Translations under genes and position numbers: made by a program
In this document: in pieces, positions 8,465 to 15,841 of the stretch
Layout: every line of letters begins with the position of its first letter
How positions within the stretch are numbered: the first letter of the stretch is position 1
The notes under the pieces: model-generated
What the model was told of the DNA's origin: nothing
Seen by the model: the letters and a program-made list of their open reading frames with translations, nothing else
Databases searched by the model: none
Source of the DNA: Thermodesulfovibrionia bacterium
GTDB lineage: Bacteria > Nitrospirota > Thermodesulfovibrionia > JACRGW01
DNA: 33,315 bases
Assembly: GCA_919902995.1 (NCBI GenBank)
Contig: CAKKSD010000023.1
Location: 1 to 33,315 of the forward strand
Direction of reading: 5' to 3'

Positions 8465-8994
8465 CGGCAGAAGGTTTACAGATGACATTCCAAGAACAAG
8501 TGATAGCAACTCTTTTAGGTTCTCTTGCTGGTTTCCTGTTTGCAATTGTTATTTTTTATATCACTGAAAACATTAGGACAAAGAGAATAAAAAAGAATCT
8601 GACGAAGAATCTTAAAAGAGAATTTGAGTATAATATATCGCTTCTACAGGAGTGGATTGACGAAATAGATAAAATACTTAGAAAAATTACTGCCAACGAT
8701 ACACAGGTCTTCAGCTATCTTAAATATTCCTATTATCAACGCCTTTTCGCCCAAGAATCGTTTCACTTTGGAATCCTTTATGAGTTATACAATAATAATG
8801 AAGATATTTCTACTCTAAATGCAATCTTCTTCCATTGTGATATAAATGAAGAACAGTATATCAATCAAATAATCACCAAATGGAAGGATACTCAAATTGA
8901 ACAGAAAAAAGCATTAAGCACTTTTGAATTTGAGAAGGAGACACCGCAGAAGTATAAAAAACAACTTACCGAATTGTTAGGAAAACTTAGATAA
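8461..8994 (+). CDS. Membrane-anchored hypothetical protein in R-M operon 1
   Basis: A 177-aa protein with one predicted transmembrane helix (about residues 14-36, TLLGSLAGFLFAIVIFYI), a basic stop-transfer stretch (RTKRIKKNLTKNLKRE) and a long helical, charged cytoplasmic part. The GTG start overlaps the nuclease stop (GTGA) and has a GGGGTGA Shine-Dalgarno; an ATG at 8482 is an alternative. No family is recognised. Its tight coupling to a restriction nuclease is unusual, because type II operons normally need only the enzyme pair and sometimes a C protein. It may tether or sense something at the membrane, or may be a separate toxin-like or defence component. Confidence 0.65.
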   Translation: MTAEGLQMTFQEQVIATLLGSLAGFLFAIVIFYITENIRTKRIKKNLTKNLKREFEYNISLLQEWIDEIDKILRKITANDTQVFSYLKYSYYQRLFAQESFHFGILYELYNNNEDISTLNAIFFHCDINEEQYINQIITKWKDTQIEQKKALSTFEFEKETPQKYKKQLTELLGKLR

Positions 8995-9069
8995 GTTAAG
9001 AGAAGATTCTTATGCCCACTAAAACCACCATAATCATTGGCGATAGCCGAAGGATGGAATAACTGAAAA

Positions 9070-10521
9070 ATGAGAGAACAAAATACAAGAGTTAAAATCT
9101 ATGCAGAACCGCAGGAGACTTGCTGTATGCCAACTTTAGACAATTGTAAAATCTGTCGTGAGAAATATAATTGTCTCATTTTAAAAGAACAATTGGCTTT
9201 TTATAACCGCTTAGGAATATCACAAATCGATGATAGTATAGAAACCGGATCTTTAACCAGTATTAGACATTTATGGCAAGACTCAACCCGGACAAAAAAA
9301 TATGACCCAAGTTGGAATTATGCCGAGGATAACACAAGGGCATATACGCATTCCATCCATCCTTACCCAGCGATGATGATACCACAGGTAGCAGGAAGGC
9401 TTATTGATATGTATGCTAAACCTAAAGCAGTAGTATTAGACCCATTTTGTGGTTCTGGCTCTGTTTTATTAGAAGCATTCATAAAAGGTTACAATTCTTA
9501 TGGAATAGATATAAACCCTCTTTCACTTCTGATAAGTAAGGTTAAAACGACTCCCCTCAACTATAAGCTTTTACAAAATGAATTAGAAAATATCTTAAGA
9601 AAGACATCTCTAATAAGAAAAACAGAAAGTCCTGATTTCTATAATATTGATTTTTGGTTTAAACCTGATGTTATATCTAAACTTGCCACATTAAAAAGAG
9701 CTGTAAGTTTAATAACAGATGAAAGAATAAGAGATTTCTTTAGAGTAGTTTTTAGTTTCACAGTAAGGGTATCTTCAAATACGAGGAATGGTGAGTTCAA
9801 ATTATATCGCATAGATGAAGAAAAATTGATTGATTTTAACCCACCTGTTATTGAGATATTTAAGGAAAGGGCTGAAAAGAATATCTCTGGCATGGCTGAT
9901 TTGTGGAAGCAATTTAAAAATAACAAAACAAGGGTAAATATTCTTAACGAAGATACTCGTCATAGAACGACTATTAACGATGGCGCTGTTGATATAGTCG
10001 TAACCTCTCCACCCTATGGCGATTCAAAAACTACAGTAGCTTATGGACAATTTTCAAGGCTTTCTTTGCAGTGGCTGGGTTTTGACAATGAAGATTTAGA
10101 TACAGATAATCGGTCATTAGGGGGCAAGTTAGATACTAATAATCTGCATTTAGGATATAGTTCGCCAAACTTGAGGCATGCCACAGACTTGATATCACGA
10201 ATTGACAAAAAAAGGGCAAGAGATGTTATGGCATTCTATGTTGATTTGAATAAGTGTTTTGCAGAACTGAATCGCGTTGTTAAAAAAGGCGGTTTTTTAT
10301 GCATGGTAGTCGGCAATAGAACAGTTAAGGGAATTCAATTGCCGACAGATGAAATAGTAGCAGACTTTGGCAAACATGTCGGATTTAGACACATTGAGAC
10401 TATTATCCGTAAAATTCCTAATAAGAGGATGCCTTCAAAGAATAGCCCCACTAATAAAGCTGGTGAATTAGGATCAACAATGACCGAAGAATACATTGTA
10501 CTAATGGAGAAGGTTAAATGA
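9070..10521 (+). CDS. DNA methyltransferase with N-terminal Cys cluster, R-M system 2
   Basis: A 483-aa amino-methyltransferase. The SAM motif I DPFCGSG is at residues 124-130, followed by YNSYGIDINPLSLLIS. The catalytic motif TSPPYGDS is at 312-319, so the order is I then IV, opposite to the system 1 enzyme. HSIHPYPAMMIPQVAGRL before motif I is a typical lead-in of methylases that act on their own strand targets. Residues 18-35 carry five cysteines (C18, C19, C26, C29, C35), a possible zinc site not needed by a basic methylase. It ends with an ATGA overlap onto the EcoRII-C-like nuclease gene. Whether it modifies N4-C or N6-A is not decided by the motifs. Confidence 0.88.
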   Translation: MREQNTRVKIYAEPQETCCMPTLDNCKICREKYNCLILKEQLAFYNRLGISQIDDSIETGSLTSIRHLWQDSTRTKKYDPSWNYAEDNTRAYTHSIHPYPAMMIPQVAGRLIDMYAKPKAVVLDPFCGSGSVLLEAFIKGYNSYGIDINPLSLLISKVKTTPLNYKLLQNELENILRKTSLIRKTESPDFYNIDFWFKPDVISKLATLKRAVSLITDERIRDFFRVVFSFTVRVSSNTRNGEFKLYRIDEEKLIDFNPPVIEIFKERAEKNISGMADLWKQFKNNKTRVNILNEDTRHRTTINDGAVDIVVTSPPYGDSKTTVAYGQFSRLSLQWLGFDNEDLDTDNRSLGGKLDTNNLHLGYSSPNLRHATDLISRIDKKRARDVMAFYVDLNKCFAELNRVVKKGGFLCMVVGNRTVKGIQLPTDEIVADFGKHVGFRHIETIIRKIPNKRMPSKNSPTNKAGELGSTMTEEYIVLMEKVK

Positions 10522-11381
10522 GTATAAAAGACGATCTGCAGGGTACAAAAGGACTATTACGAAATTTAAGAAACATTAATATGCCACAAGGAGTCATTAT
10601 TGCAAAAGAAGCAATAAAGAATTTAGGATACGTTACCAAAAAGATAGAAAAAGCACAAGTAAGAAAAAGTTTCAATACCTTTTTATTTGATGTCTTAATT
10701 GAAGAATGGAATGTATTTCAAAAATATGAGAAGGAACTTTATAAGAGCAAGATTATCCCCTTCATTTTTGAGCTAACAGAAAATAGGCGCAAAGAATTTC
10801 CTAACTGTCAGGCATTGATTAAAAATGCAAGCATTGTTATAGAACAAAATAAAAAACAAAATTCTAGGTGGTTTATAACTTATATCTCTGAGACTCTTTT
10901 TGAATATTTTGAGGCATTATTTCAAAGTATCCATCAATCACGAAGATCAAGGGCAGGTGGAAGCTTTCAATATCAGGTGGAAAACTTATTTAATCTCGCA
11001 GGTTTCCCTTTTTCAAAACAAACCCGATTAAATGGGCCTGTAGATTTTCTATTACCATCAGAAGATTACTTTCGTCAGTATAGGCATGATGCAATTATTC
11101 TATCTGTAAAAAGAACACTACGGGAACGATGGCAGCAGGCAATTGCAGAATTACAATCTGCACGAGTTGGAAGGATATATTTAGCAACTGCTGAAACTGA
11201 TAAGGGGAGAATTCGAGACCGTGACTTAGATAGAATGGATCGATTAAATGTCACTTTAGTGGTTTTTGACAGCATCAAAGCCGATAAGTTTCCGAATAGG
11301 AATACTGTAATTGGATACAGCGAGTTTATAAACACAAATGTTCTGTCAGCTGAAAGGCTTTGGATGAAGCGAGGGATTTGA
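10518..11381 (+). CDS. EcoRII-C-like type II restriction endonuclease, R-M system 2
   Basis: A 287-aa protein whose C-terminal half matches the catalytic core of the EcoRII C-terminal domain family: SRRSRAGGSF at 141-150, then E155 (QVENLF), D176 (NGPVDFLLPS), K198 and the RERW signature in LSVKRTLRERWQQ (198-207). Together these residues make the metal and scissile-phosphate site. The N-terminal 140 residues are helical and do not look like the EcoRII effector domain. EcoRII-C relatives often cut CC- or CCGG-containing sites, but the target here is unknown. It is coupled to the upstream methyltransferase by an ATGA overlap, so this is a second complete pair directly after the first. Confidence 0.8.
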   Translation: MSIKDDLQGTKGLLRNLRNINMPQGVIIAKEAIKNLGYVTKKIEKAQVRKSFNTFLFDVLIEEWNVFQKYEKELYKSKIIPFIFELTENRRKEFPNCQALIKNASIVIEQNKKQNSRWFITYISETLFEYFEALFQSIHQSRRSRAGGSFQYQVENLFNLAGFPFSKQTRLNGPVDFLLPSEDYFRQYRHDAIILSVKRTLRERWQQAIAELQSARVGRIYLATAETDKGRIRDRDLDRMDRLNVTLVVFDSIKADKFPNRNTVIGYSEFINTNVLSAERLWMKRGI

Positions 11382-11423
11382 TCAACACGATAATTGTATA
11401 TGATTTAATTGGAGGGTTTATCA

Positions 11424-11701
11424 ATGAGTAAAACATATATAGATAAAAAATGGGCATTGTTACTTATGAATCTGAATTACCTAAGACTTGCGATGCAAAA
11501 TATCTTGTCATCGTCATCAGCAGAGGTATGGCAAGCGAGGTCAATTATTTCAATTCGTTGAAGGAAGCCAAGAGAGCTTTTGGAGAAATCGCTCGTGATC
11601 ATAGATACAAACCTTCTGAGATAAATGGGTCTGATTATTACCATGTTTCAATATGGGAGTGGATAGGTGATAGATACGAAGATATCAATTATTACCCATA
11701 A
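11424..11701 (+). CDS. Small hypothetical protein, possibly frameshifted at the 5' end
   Basis: The protein-like frame runs from 11450 to 11701 (83 aa; DAKYLVIVISRGMASEVNYF, then DYYHVSIWEWIGD near the end). The ATG at 11450 has no Shine-Dalgarno. Twenty-six bases upstream, in another frame, an ATG at 11424 (MSKTYIDKKWALLL...) follows an excellent GGAGGG (11411-11416). The simplest reading is a gene that starts at 11424 and suffered a small indel near 11450-11465, or a start at 11450 reached by re-initiation. No family recognised. It sits behind R-M system 2 in the AT-rich island. Confidence 0.45.
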
Positions 11702-11749
11702 AGTTACTAGAGGATTTCTATGAGATGCACGGGATGTTTTTAGGACGAT

Positions 11750-12015
11750 ATGATGACCAATAAGAACCAAGAATCAAGACCTGATCTTATCAGCCCTCAT
11801 GGAGGATACCGTAATCTAAAATCCTATCAGACTGCTGAAATCGTCTATGACGCAACTACGGCATTCTGCAATCGCTTTGTTGATAAACGCTCTCGCACTC
11901 ATGGCAGATGGTTCAGACAGAGCGTAGTGGCAAACAGAATATTGCCGAGGGCAGTATGGTATCAGGCACTTCAAAGAAGAGCGAATTGATATATGACAAC
12001 CTACGACCTCTATAG
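11750..12015 (+). pseudogene. Truncated, frameshifted four-helix-bundle suffix-domain protein
   Basis: The first frame reads LISPHGGYRNLKSYQTAEIV and DKRSRTH, which I recognise as the start of the 'four helix bundle suffix domain' family related to 23S rRNA intervening-sequence proteins. A one-base deletion at about 11903 breaks the frame; the +1 frame continues the family as QMVQTERSGKQNIAEGSMVS, then SKKSEL, to 11988. The remaining half of the protein is missing: the frame runs only to a TAG at 12013-12015 inside the next gene. So the gene is both frameshifted and cut off, marking a recombination junction at the right edge of the island. Confidence 0.8.
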
Positions 12016-12553
12016 AATCCTCAAAGAAGAACTCAAGAATGGTTCGAAGGATCTTGTTACGAGATCTTCGGGGCAGGTGCTGAGAGAGAGGGTTGAGAGA
12101 GATATTACCAATGAAAGTAATGGGGAGGTTCTTGCCCTCGATTTTTCAGGGATCGGGGTGATAGATTATTCCTGTGCCGATGAGATTGTATCTAAACTTA
12201 TATCCCGTCTGCTCTCCGGAGAATACGGTGATAAATATATTCTGCTTACCGGTCTCAGGGAAAATCAGAAAGAGAATATAGAGGTTGCCCTTGAAAGGAA
12301 AGGCCTTGCGGTTATAGCTGAAATGGGAAATGGAAGAAGGGTTCTCCTCGGGAGTCTTAATAACTATCTTAAGGAAACACTAAATTTGATTCTTAAGAGA
12401 GGTAAAGTCACCGCAAAAGAAGCCTCGGAATTCCTGAAGATAGAATCAAATACAAGCGGCACGAGGCTGCTTAATCTCCATAAGAAAAGACTTGTAAAAA
12501 GGACAGATGAGATATTAAACGGTGGAAGAATATGGACATATGAAAAATTATGA
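11993..12553 (+). CDS. STAS-like (DUF4325) protein with C-terminal winged helix
   Basis: A 186-aa cytoplasmic protein. The block VLALDFSGIGVIDYSCADEIVSKL (about residues 46-69) is the hallmark of the STAS-like DUF4325 fold, resembling anti-sigma-factor antagonists. Residues 125-186 (LKRGKVTAKEASEFLKIESN, then RLLNLHKKRLVKR) look like a winged helix. Such a pairing suggests a signalling switch, perhaps acting on DNA. The start at ATG 11993 lacks a Shine-Dalgarno and lies five bases past the truncated four-helix-bundle gene, so the native upstream signals may have been lost by the island insertion. The downstream DUF1284 gene overlaps its end. Confidence 0.75.
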   Translation: MTTYDLYRILKEELKNGSKDLVTRSSGQVLRERVERDITNESNGEVLALDFSGIGVIDYSCADEIVSKLISRLLSGEYGDKYILLTGLRENQKENIEVALERKGLAVIAEMGNGRRVLLGSLNNYLKETLNLILKRGKVTAKEASEFLKIESNTSGTRLLNLHKKRLVKRTDEILNGGRIWTYEKL

Positions 12554-12956
12554 TTCAGTATTAAAATTCAGGGGACATCATCTTATATGTCTTCACTTCT
12601 TTTCAGGTGAAGGTTATGATACCTCTTTTATCGATAATCTTAGGGACATCTTTAGAAGGATAGAGAAAGAAGAGATAGAGATCTATAATGGGGCAGACGA
12701 TGTCTGCGGGAGTTGTCCCTATCTTAAAGATGGAAGATGTCAATATGATAAAGATGCCGATGAGAAGATAAAAAAGATGGATGAGATGGCATTGAGACTT
12801 CTTAAGATTGAACATGGGACAAAAATCAAATGGCAGGACGTAAGGGGAAAAATTCCAGAGATATTTCCTCAATGGTTTGCAAATTATTGTTACGACTGTG
12901 ATTGGTTAGAGGTATGTGAGAAGAATGAGTTTTATAAGGGGTTCAGGGCCCGTTAG
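12540..12956 (+). CDS. DUF1284 domain protein
   Basis: A 138-aa protein with the DUF1284 blocks: RGHHLICLHFFSGEGYD at the N-terminus, DDVCGSCPYLKDGRC in the middle and NYCYDCDWLEVC near the C-terminus. The cysteine pairs suggest an Fe-S or zinc site; the function of the family is not established. I prefer the ATG at 12540 because family members begin a few residues before KFRGHH; a GTG at 12522 would add six. The start lies inside the end of the STAS-like gene, so the two are probably co-translated. Confidence 0.8.
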   Translation: MKNYDSVLKFRGHHLICLHFFSGEGYDTSFIDNLRDIFRRIEKEEIEIYNGADDVCGSCPYLKDGRCQYDKDADEKIKKMDEMALRLLKIEHGTKIKWQDVRGKIPEIFPQWFANYCYDCDWLEVCEKNEFYKGFRAR

Positions 12957-12958
12957 AT

Positions 12959-13047
12959 GTCGTTGCGAGGAGTCCCGAAAAGCAGGGCGACGAAGCAATC
13001 TAAAAATATTGCACAATAAGATTGATTCGCTATGCTCGCAATGACAG
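12959..13047. repeat. Dispersed inverted repeat (copy B)
   Basis: Begins GTCGTTGCGAGGAGTCCCG, includes GACGAAGCAATCT, and closes with CTCGCAATGAC, so the ends form an inverted pair. It is related to copies at 5995-6061 and 17638-17754. It fills the gap between the DUF1284 and sixA-like genes and could form a large hairpin in RNA from either strand. Confidence 0.65.
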
Positions 13048-13068
13048 TTTAAAAAAAGGTAGGTAGCC

Positions 13069-13527
13069 ATGCTTCTTTATCTTGTCCAGCATGCAGAGGC
13101 TAAGAGGGAGGAGGAAGACCCTGCGAAAGGTCTTACTGAGAAGGGGCTTCAGGATATAAGAAAGGTATCCACGTCTGTTGCGAATCTTAACCTGAAAATA
13201 AGTCAGATATTCCATAGTGGTAAAACGAGGGCTCTTCAGACCGCAGAGGTTCTTTCTGAATACCTGAAGCCTGAGAAAGGACTTTTTGAGACTGATGGGC
13301 TTGCACCGCTTGATGAACCTCAGATATGGGCTGGGCGTATATCAAATATGAATGGAGATACAGTCCTTGTAGGTCACTTACCTCATTTAGGAAGTCTCGC
13401 ATCCCTTCTCCTCTGCGGGGATAAGGAGAAGAATGTGATAGATTTTAAGATGGGAGGAGTCGTCTGTCTTAAAAGGCTCGACGATGGAAAATGGTCTGCC
13501 GAGTGGATGATAGTACCGGTTAATTAA
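13069..13527 (+). CDS. sixA: SixA-like phosphohistidine phosphatase
   Basis: A 152-aa single-domain histidine phosphatase. The catalytic His is H8 in LVQHAEA, a variant of the usual RHG in which Gln replaces Arg, a form I have seen in this subfamily. The second active-site His is H103 in VGHLPHLG. HSGKTRALQTAEVL (49-62) holds the conserved Arg. SixA enzymes remove phosphate from His of phosphorelay or PTS proteins. The Shine-Dalgarno AGGTAGG precedes the ATG. It is followed by rmuC after 18 nt. Confidence 0.85.
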   Translation: MLLYLVQHAEAKREEEDPAKGLTEKGLQDIRKVSTSVANLNLKISQIFHSGKTRALQTAEVLSEYLKPEKGLFETDGLAPLDEPQIWAGRISNMNGDTVLVGHLPHLGSLASLLLCGDKEKNVIDFKMGGVVCLKRLDDGKWSAEWMIVPVN

Positions 13528-13545
13528 TTATAGAAAGGTGATTAG

Positions 13546-14805
13546 ATGACAACAACTATAGTATTTCTTATCATCGGATTAGTGATCGGGGGAATTGTGG
13601 GGTGGCTTATCGCATCATCAAGAACAAAAGTTTCTGAGGTTCAAGCCAAAACGAGATTCGAGGAATCTCAGAAGAACCTCCAGGAGCAGAGGTCTCTCAT
13701 CGAGACTATGAAAACAGAGATGACCAATACATTCAACGCCCTTTCATCAGCGGCATTAAAGAGTAGCAGTGAGGATTTTCTCAGACTTGCATCAGAACGT
13801 CTTGGGAAAATAGTGGCAGACACCAAAGGAAAACTCGGAGAGCATCAGACAGCTATTGATGGACTTATTAAACCACTGCATGAGGCACTAAAGAAATACG
13901 AAGAACAAATAAATGCTATAGAGGCAAAAAGGCGACAGGATTATGGAGGGATTGAAGAACAGATCAAGATGCTCGCCTCAACCCATCAGCAATTATCAAG
14001 AGAGACAAGTAGCCTTGTAACTGCCTTGAGAAAACCGCAGGTAAGTGGTTCGTGGGGGCAGCTTTCATTAAAGAGGGCGGCAGAGCTTGCGGGGATGACC
14101 GCTTATTGTGATTTTTATGAGCAGGAGTCAGTTACAACAGAAACAGGACGCCTCAGGCCTGATATGATTGTCCGACTCCCGAATGGAAGGGAGATTGTGG
14201 TTGATGTAAAGGCGCCGGTTGATGCCTACCTCAATGCAATATCTGTATCTTCTGAAGAAGAAAGGCAGAAGGCATTAACCAGCTATGTAGCCCAGGTAAG
14301 GGCACATATGAATGCCCTCGGCTCAAAATCCTACTGGGATCAGTTTCCGAAATCTCCAGAGATAGTTGTGATGTACCTGCCTGGTGAATCTTTCTTTAGT
14401 GCAGCCCTTGAACATGACAATAAACTCATTGAGGATAGTAGTCTCAAGAAAGTGATACTTGCCACTCCCACAACCTTTATTGCACTACTCAAGGCTATTG
14501 CCTATGGATGGCAGCAGGAGCAAGTAACGAAGAATGCCCAACAGATAAGCATGTTAGGTAAGGAACTTTATGAAAGGATCAATACATTAGCAAGACATTT
14601 CGATGAAATAGGTTCAGCAATCGGAAAGGCTATGGATGCCTATAATAAGGTGATTGGCTCTATGGAGGCAAGGGTATTACCTTCTGTCAGAAAGTTTAAA
14701 GAACTCGGTGTTACAGGTGCTGAAGAGATACCAAATCTTGAACAGATAGACCACGCACCGAGAAGCCTGAGCGTCGAATCAAATTCGGACAAAAATGACA
14801 AATAG
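13546..14805 (+). CDS. rmuC: DNA recombination protein RmuC
   Basis: A 419-aa RmuC-family protein. An N-terminal membrane helix (residues 4-23) is followed by a long coiled coil (about 30-160), then the RmuC nuclease-like domain with SGSWGQLSLKRAAELAGM, PDMIVRLPNGREIVVDVKAP and YLPGESFFSAAL. The D...DVK pattern is that of a PD-(D/E)XK fold. RmuC limits recombination at inverted repeats, an interesting companion in a genome with many palindromic repeats. A Shine-Dalgarno AAAGGTGA precedes the ATG. Confidence 0.92.
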   Translation: MTTTIVFLIIGLVIGGIVGWLIASSRTKVSEVQAKTRFEESQKNLQEQRSLIETMKTEMTNTFNALSSAALKSSSEDFLRLASERLGKIVADTKGKLGEHQTAIDGLIKPLHEALKKYEEQINAIEAKRRQDYGGIEEQIKMLASTHQQLSRETSSLVTALRKPQVSGSWGQLSLKRAAELAGMTAYCDFYEQESVTTETGRLRPDMIVRLPNGREIVVDVKAPVDAYLNAISVSSEEERQKALTSYVAQVRAHMNALGSKSYWDQFPKSPEIVVMYLPGESFFSAALEHDNKLIEDSSLKKVILATPTTFIALLKAIAYGWQQEQVTKNAQQISMLGKELYERINTLARHFDEIGSAIGKAMDAYNKVIGSMEARVLPSVRKFKELGVTGAEEIPNLEQIDHAPRSLSVESNSDKNDK

Positions 14806-14837
14806 TATTCCTTAAAGAAGGCTTTGATATCAAAATC

Positions 14838-15812
14838 ATGGCAGCCTCTCATCCAAACTCTATAATCAAACAGGCAAAGAAACTAAGGGAAATCTCTAAT
14901 GGTTTCAGACCTGCAAGGGTACTTCTTACCGCTAATAATTACAGGGTATTTGATCACTTAGAAAAACCTCGGTCAGTTAGTACAATCTCAAAAAGGCTTG
15001 GAACTGATTTGAGGGCAACCGAGATACTACTTGATGCACTTACTGGTCTCGGGCTCTTGAAGAAACGAGATAAAAATTATTCAAACTCTCCAATAGCATC
15101 AAGGTTTCTTGTAAGTAGCAGCCCCTATTATCAGGGTGATTACTTAAGACATGCCGACAACCACTGGAAGAACTGGTCAGGCCTTGATGAGGTTATAAAG
15201 ACAGGTAGTCCCTTTCATATTGCACATAACAGGGATGCCTTTATTCGGGGAATGCATAACCTTGCATCTTTAAGGGCAAAGAAGATTATAAGCCTAATCG
15301 GACTGAGAGGTATACAGACCGCCCTTGACCTCGGAGGAGGACCAGGGACATATTCTATAGAGATGGCGAAAAAGGGAATACATGTTACTCTCTTTGACAG
15401 GCCTGAGACGATAGAGATAGCAAAGGGGGTTTTCAAAATGACAGATGTAAAAGATATAATCTTTATCGGAGGGGATTTTCTCTTTGATGACATCGGGAAA
15501 GGTTACGACCTTATCTTTATCAGTCAGGTATTACATTCGCTCTCAGAAAAGGATAACATTCAACTTTTAAGAAAATGCAGGAGGGCTCTTAATAAGAGAG
15601 GGAGAATTATTATACAGGAGGCTTATCTTTCCGATGATAGGACATACCCATTGAAGAGCACTCTCTCCTCAGTGAATATGCTCATAAATACCGTTGCTGG
15701 AAGATGCTATTCCCATGATGAGATAAAGGGGTGGTTTCGAAAAACAGGGCTAAGGGATATAAGGGAAAAGATTATTGATGATTCGGTCTTGATTTCAGGT
15801 CGCCTTCCCTAA
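14838..15812 (+). CDS. SAM-dependent O-methyltransferase (acetylserotonin/CrtF type)
   Basis: A 324-aa protein with an N-terminal winged-helix dimerisation domain (residues 15-90: VFDHLEKPRSVSTISKRLG...GLLKKRDKNYSNSP) and a C-terminal Rossmann methyltransferase domain with LDLGGGPGTYS at 163-173 and VTLFDRPE after it. The long post-motif HSLSEKDNIQLLRKCRRAL is typical of O-methyltransferases of PF00891. These act on small phenolic, carotenoid or polyketide-like substrates; the substrate here cannot be told. Convergent with the gap-pgk-selenoprotein operon, 29 nt away. Confidence 0.85.
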   Translation: MAASHPNSIIKQAKKLREISNGFRPARVLLTANNYRVFDHLEKPRSVSTISKRLGTDLRATEILLDALTGLGLLKKRDKNYSNSPIASRFLVSSSPYYQGDYLRHADNHWKNWSGLDEVIKTGSPFHIAHNRDAFIRGMHNLASLRAKKIISLIGLRGIQTALDLGGGPGTYSIEMAKKGIHVTLFDRPETIEIAKGVFKMTDVKDIIFIGGDFLFDDIGKGYDLIFISQVLHSLSEKDNIQLLRKCRRALNKRGRIIIQEAYLSDDRTYPLKSTLSSVNMLINTVAGRCYSHDEIKGWFRKTGLRDIREKIIDDSVLISGRLP

Positions 15813-15841
15813 TTAAGGACGACATTCTGGAACAGCCCTAA

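Larger units (their letters stand above)
5980..11988. other. Putative accessory (defence) island with two restriction-modification systems
   Basis: This stretch is visibly more AT-rich than the flanking housekeeping DNA. It holds only defence-type genes, small unrecognised ORFs and decayed genes. The left edge is a dispersed repeat (5995-6061). The right edge is a frameshifted four-helix-bundle gene whose family homology stops at 11988, five bases before the next chromosomal ORF. No integrase, tRNA or direct-repeat attachment site is visible, so the mode of acquisition is unknown. Confidence 0.5.
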
